DNA of 23,949 nt from positions 1 through 23,949 of the forward strand of contig JACMRS010000129.1 in assembly GCA_014376345.1 (NCBI GenBank). The letters are read 5' to 3'. Each line of letters starts with the position of its first letter. Within the stretch, counting starts at the first letter, position 1. The notes under the pieces are model-generated. The model worked only from the letters and a program-made list of their open reading frames with translations. It was not told where the DNA came from and ran no database searches. Below are positions 23,948 through 23,949 of the stretch, in pieces. Origin of the DNA: Bacteroidia bacterium. GTDB taxonomy: Bacteria > Bacteroidota > Bacteroidia > NS11-12g > UBA955. A program made the translations under genes and the position numbers.

Positions 23948-23949
23948 AC

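Noticed and set aside
1..23949. CRISPR arrays, insertion sequences, or direct repeats
   Set aside because: No regularly spaced repeats, transposase genes or terminal inverted repeats were seen on either strand by reading; only short AT-rich runs recur.

Overview
The window is AT-rich chromosomal DNA from a member of the Bacteroidota, probably an aerobe. The evidence is the family content: a Bacteroidota-type cytochrome oxidase cluster with two subunit III genes, the rpsU-xerC-hpf group, a flavobacterial-type alpha-oxoamine synthase, DUF1761 and GH16. Several upstream regions also carry the phylum's promoter signature (TTTG, 18-21 bases, TAnnTTTG). I cannot assign an order or genus. No rRNA, tRNA, CRISPR array or insertion sequence was found, and no gap between genes exceeds 300 bases.

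Layout. (1) 10-7925, minus strand: one tight operon, read from right to left, for an aa3-type cytochrome c oxidase: ctaC (II), ctaD (I), ctaA (heme A synthase), ctaB (heme O synthase), two subunit III genes, subunit IV and a Sco copper chaperone. A good promoter lies at 7982-8014. Structural subunits, heme A synthesis and CuA assembly are thus expressed together. (2) 8185-9653, minus: rpsU-xerC-hpf, a translation and chromosome-maintenance group with its own promoter and a terminator after hpf. (3) 9722-13173, minus: an acyl-CoA dehydrogenase, a membrane-anchored triple helix-hairpin-helix protein, and a PLP-dependent alpha-oxoamine synthase probably making a sphingoid or sulfonolipid base. 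(4) 13349-16137, plus: an ALDH8-like semialdehyde dehydrogenase followed at once by a polytopic GT-C-like membrane protein. (5) 16148-17092, minus: a secreted GH16 glycosidase. (6) 17250-18104, plus: a DUF1761 membrane protein and a small HExxH protein. (7) 18117-22520, minus: rsmG broken by an in-frame TGA, a family 2 glycosyltransferase, and an 881-residue protein with two CbxX/CfxQ-type AAA+ modules behind a duplicated N-terminal domain. (8) 22765-23909, minus: an overlapping toxin-antitoxin pair, an XRE-HTH plus Panacea (DUF4065) antitoxin and a RelE-like toxin.

The points most worth a second look are the 2+2 architecture of the AAA+ protein, the Panacea/RelE-like pair next to it, the interrupted rsmG, and a helical insertion of about 90 residues in the CuA domain of oxidase subunit II. 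Most of the window is ordinary core metabolism. The right end (about 18.1-23.9 kb) is the most accessory-like part.
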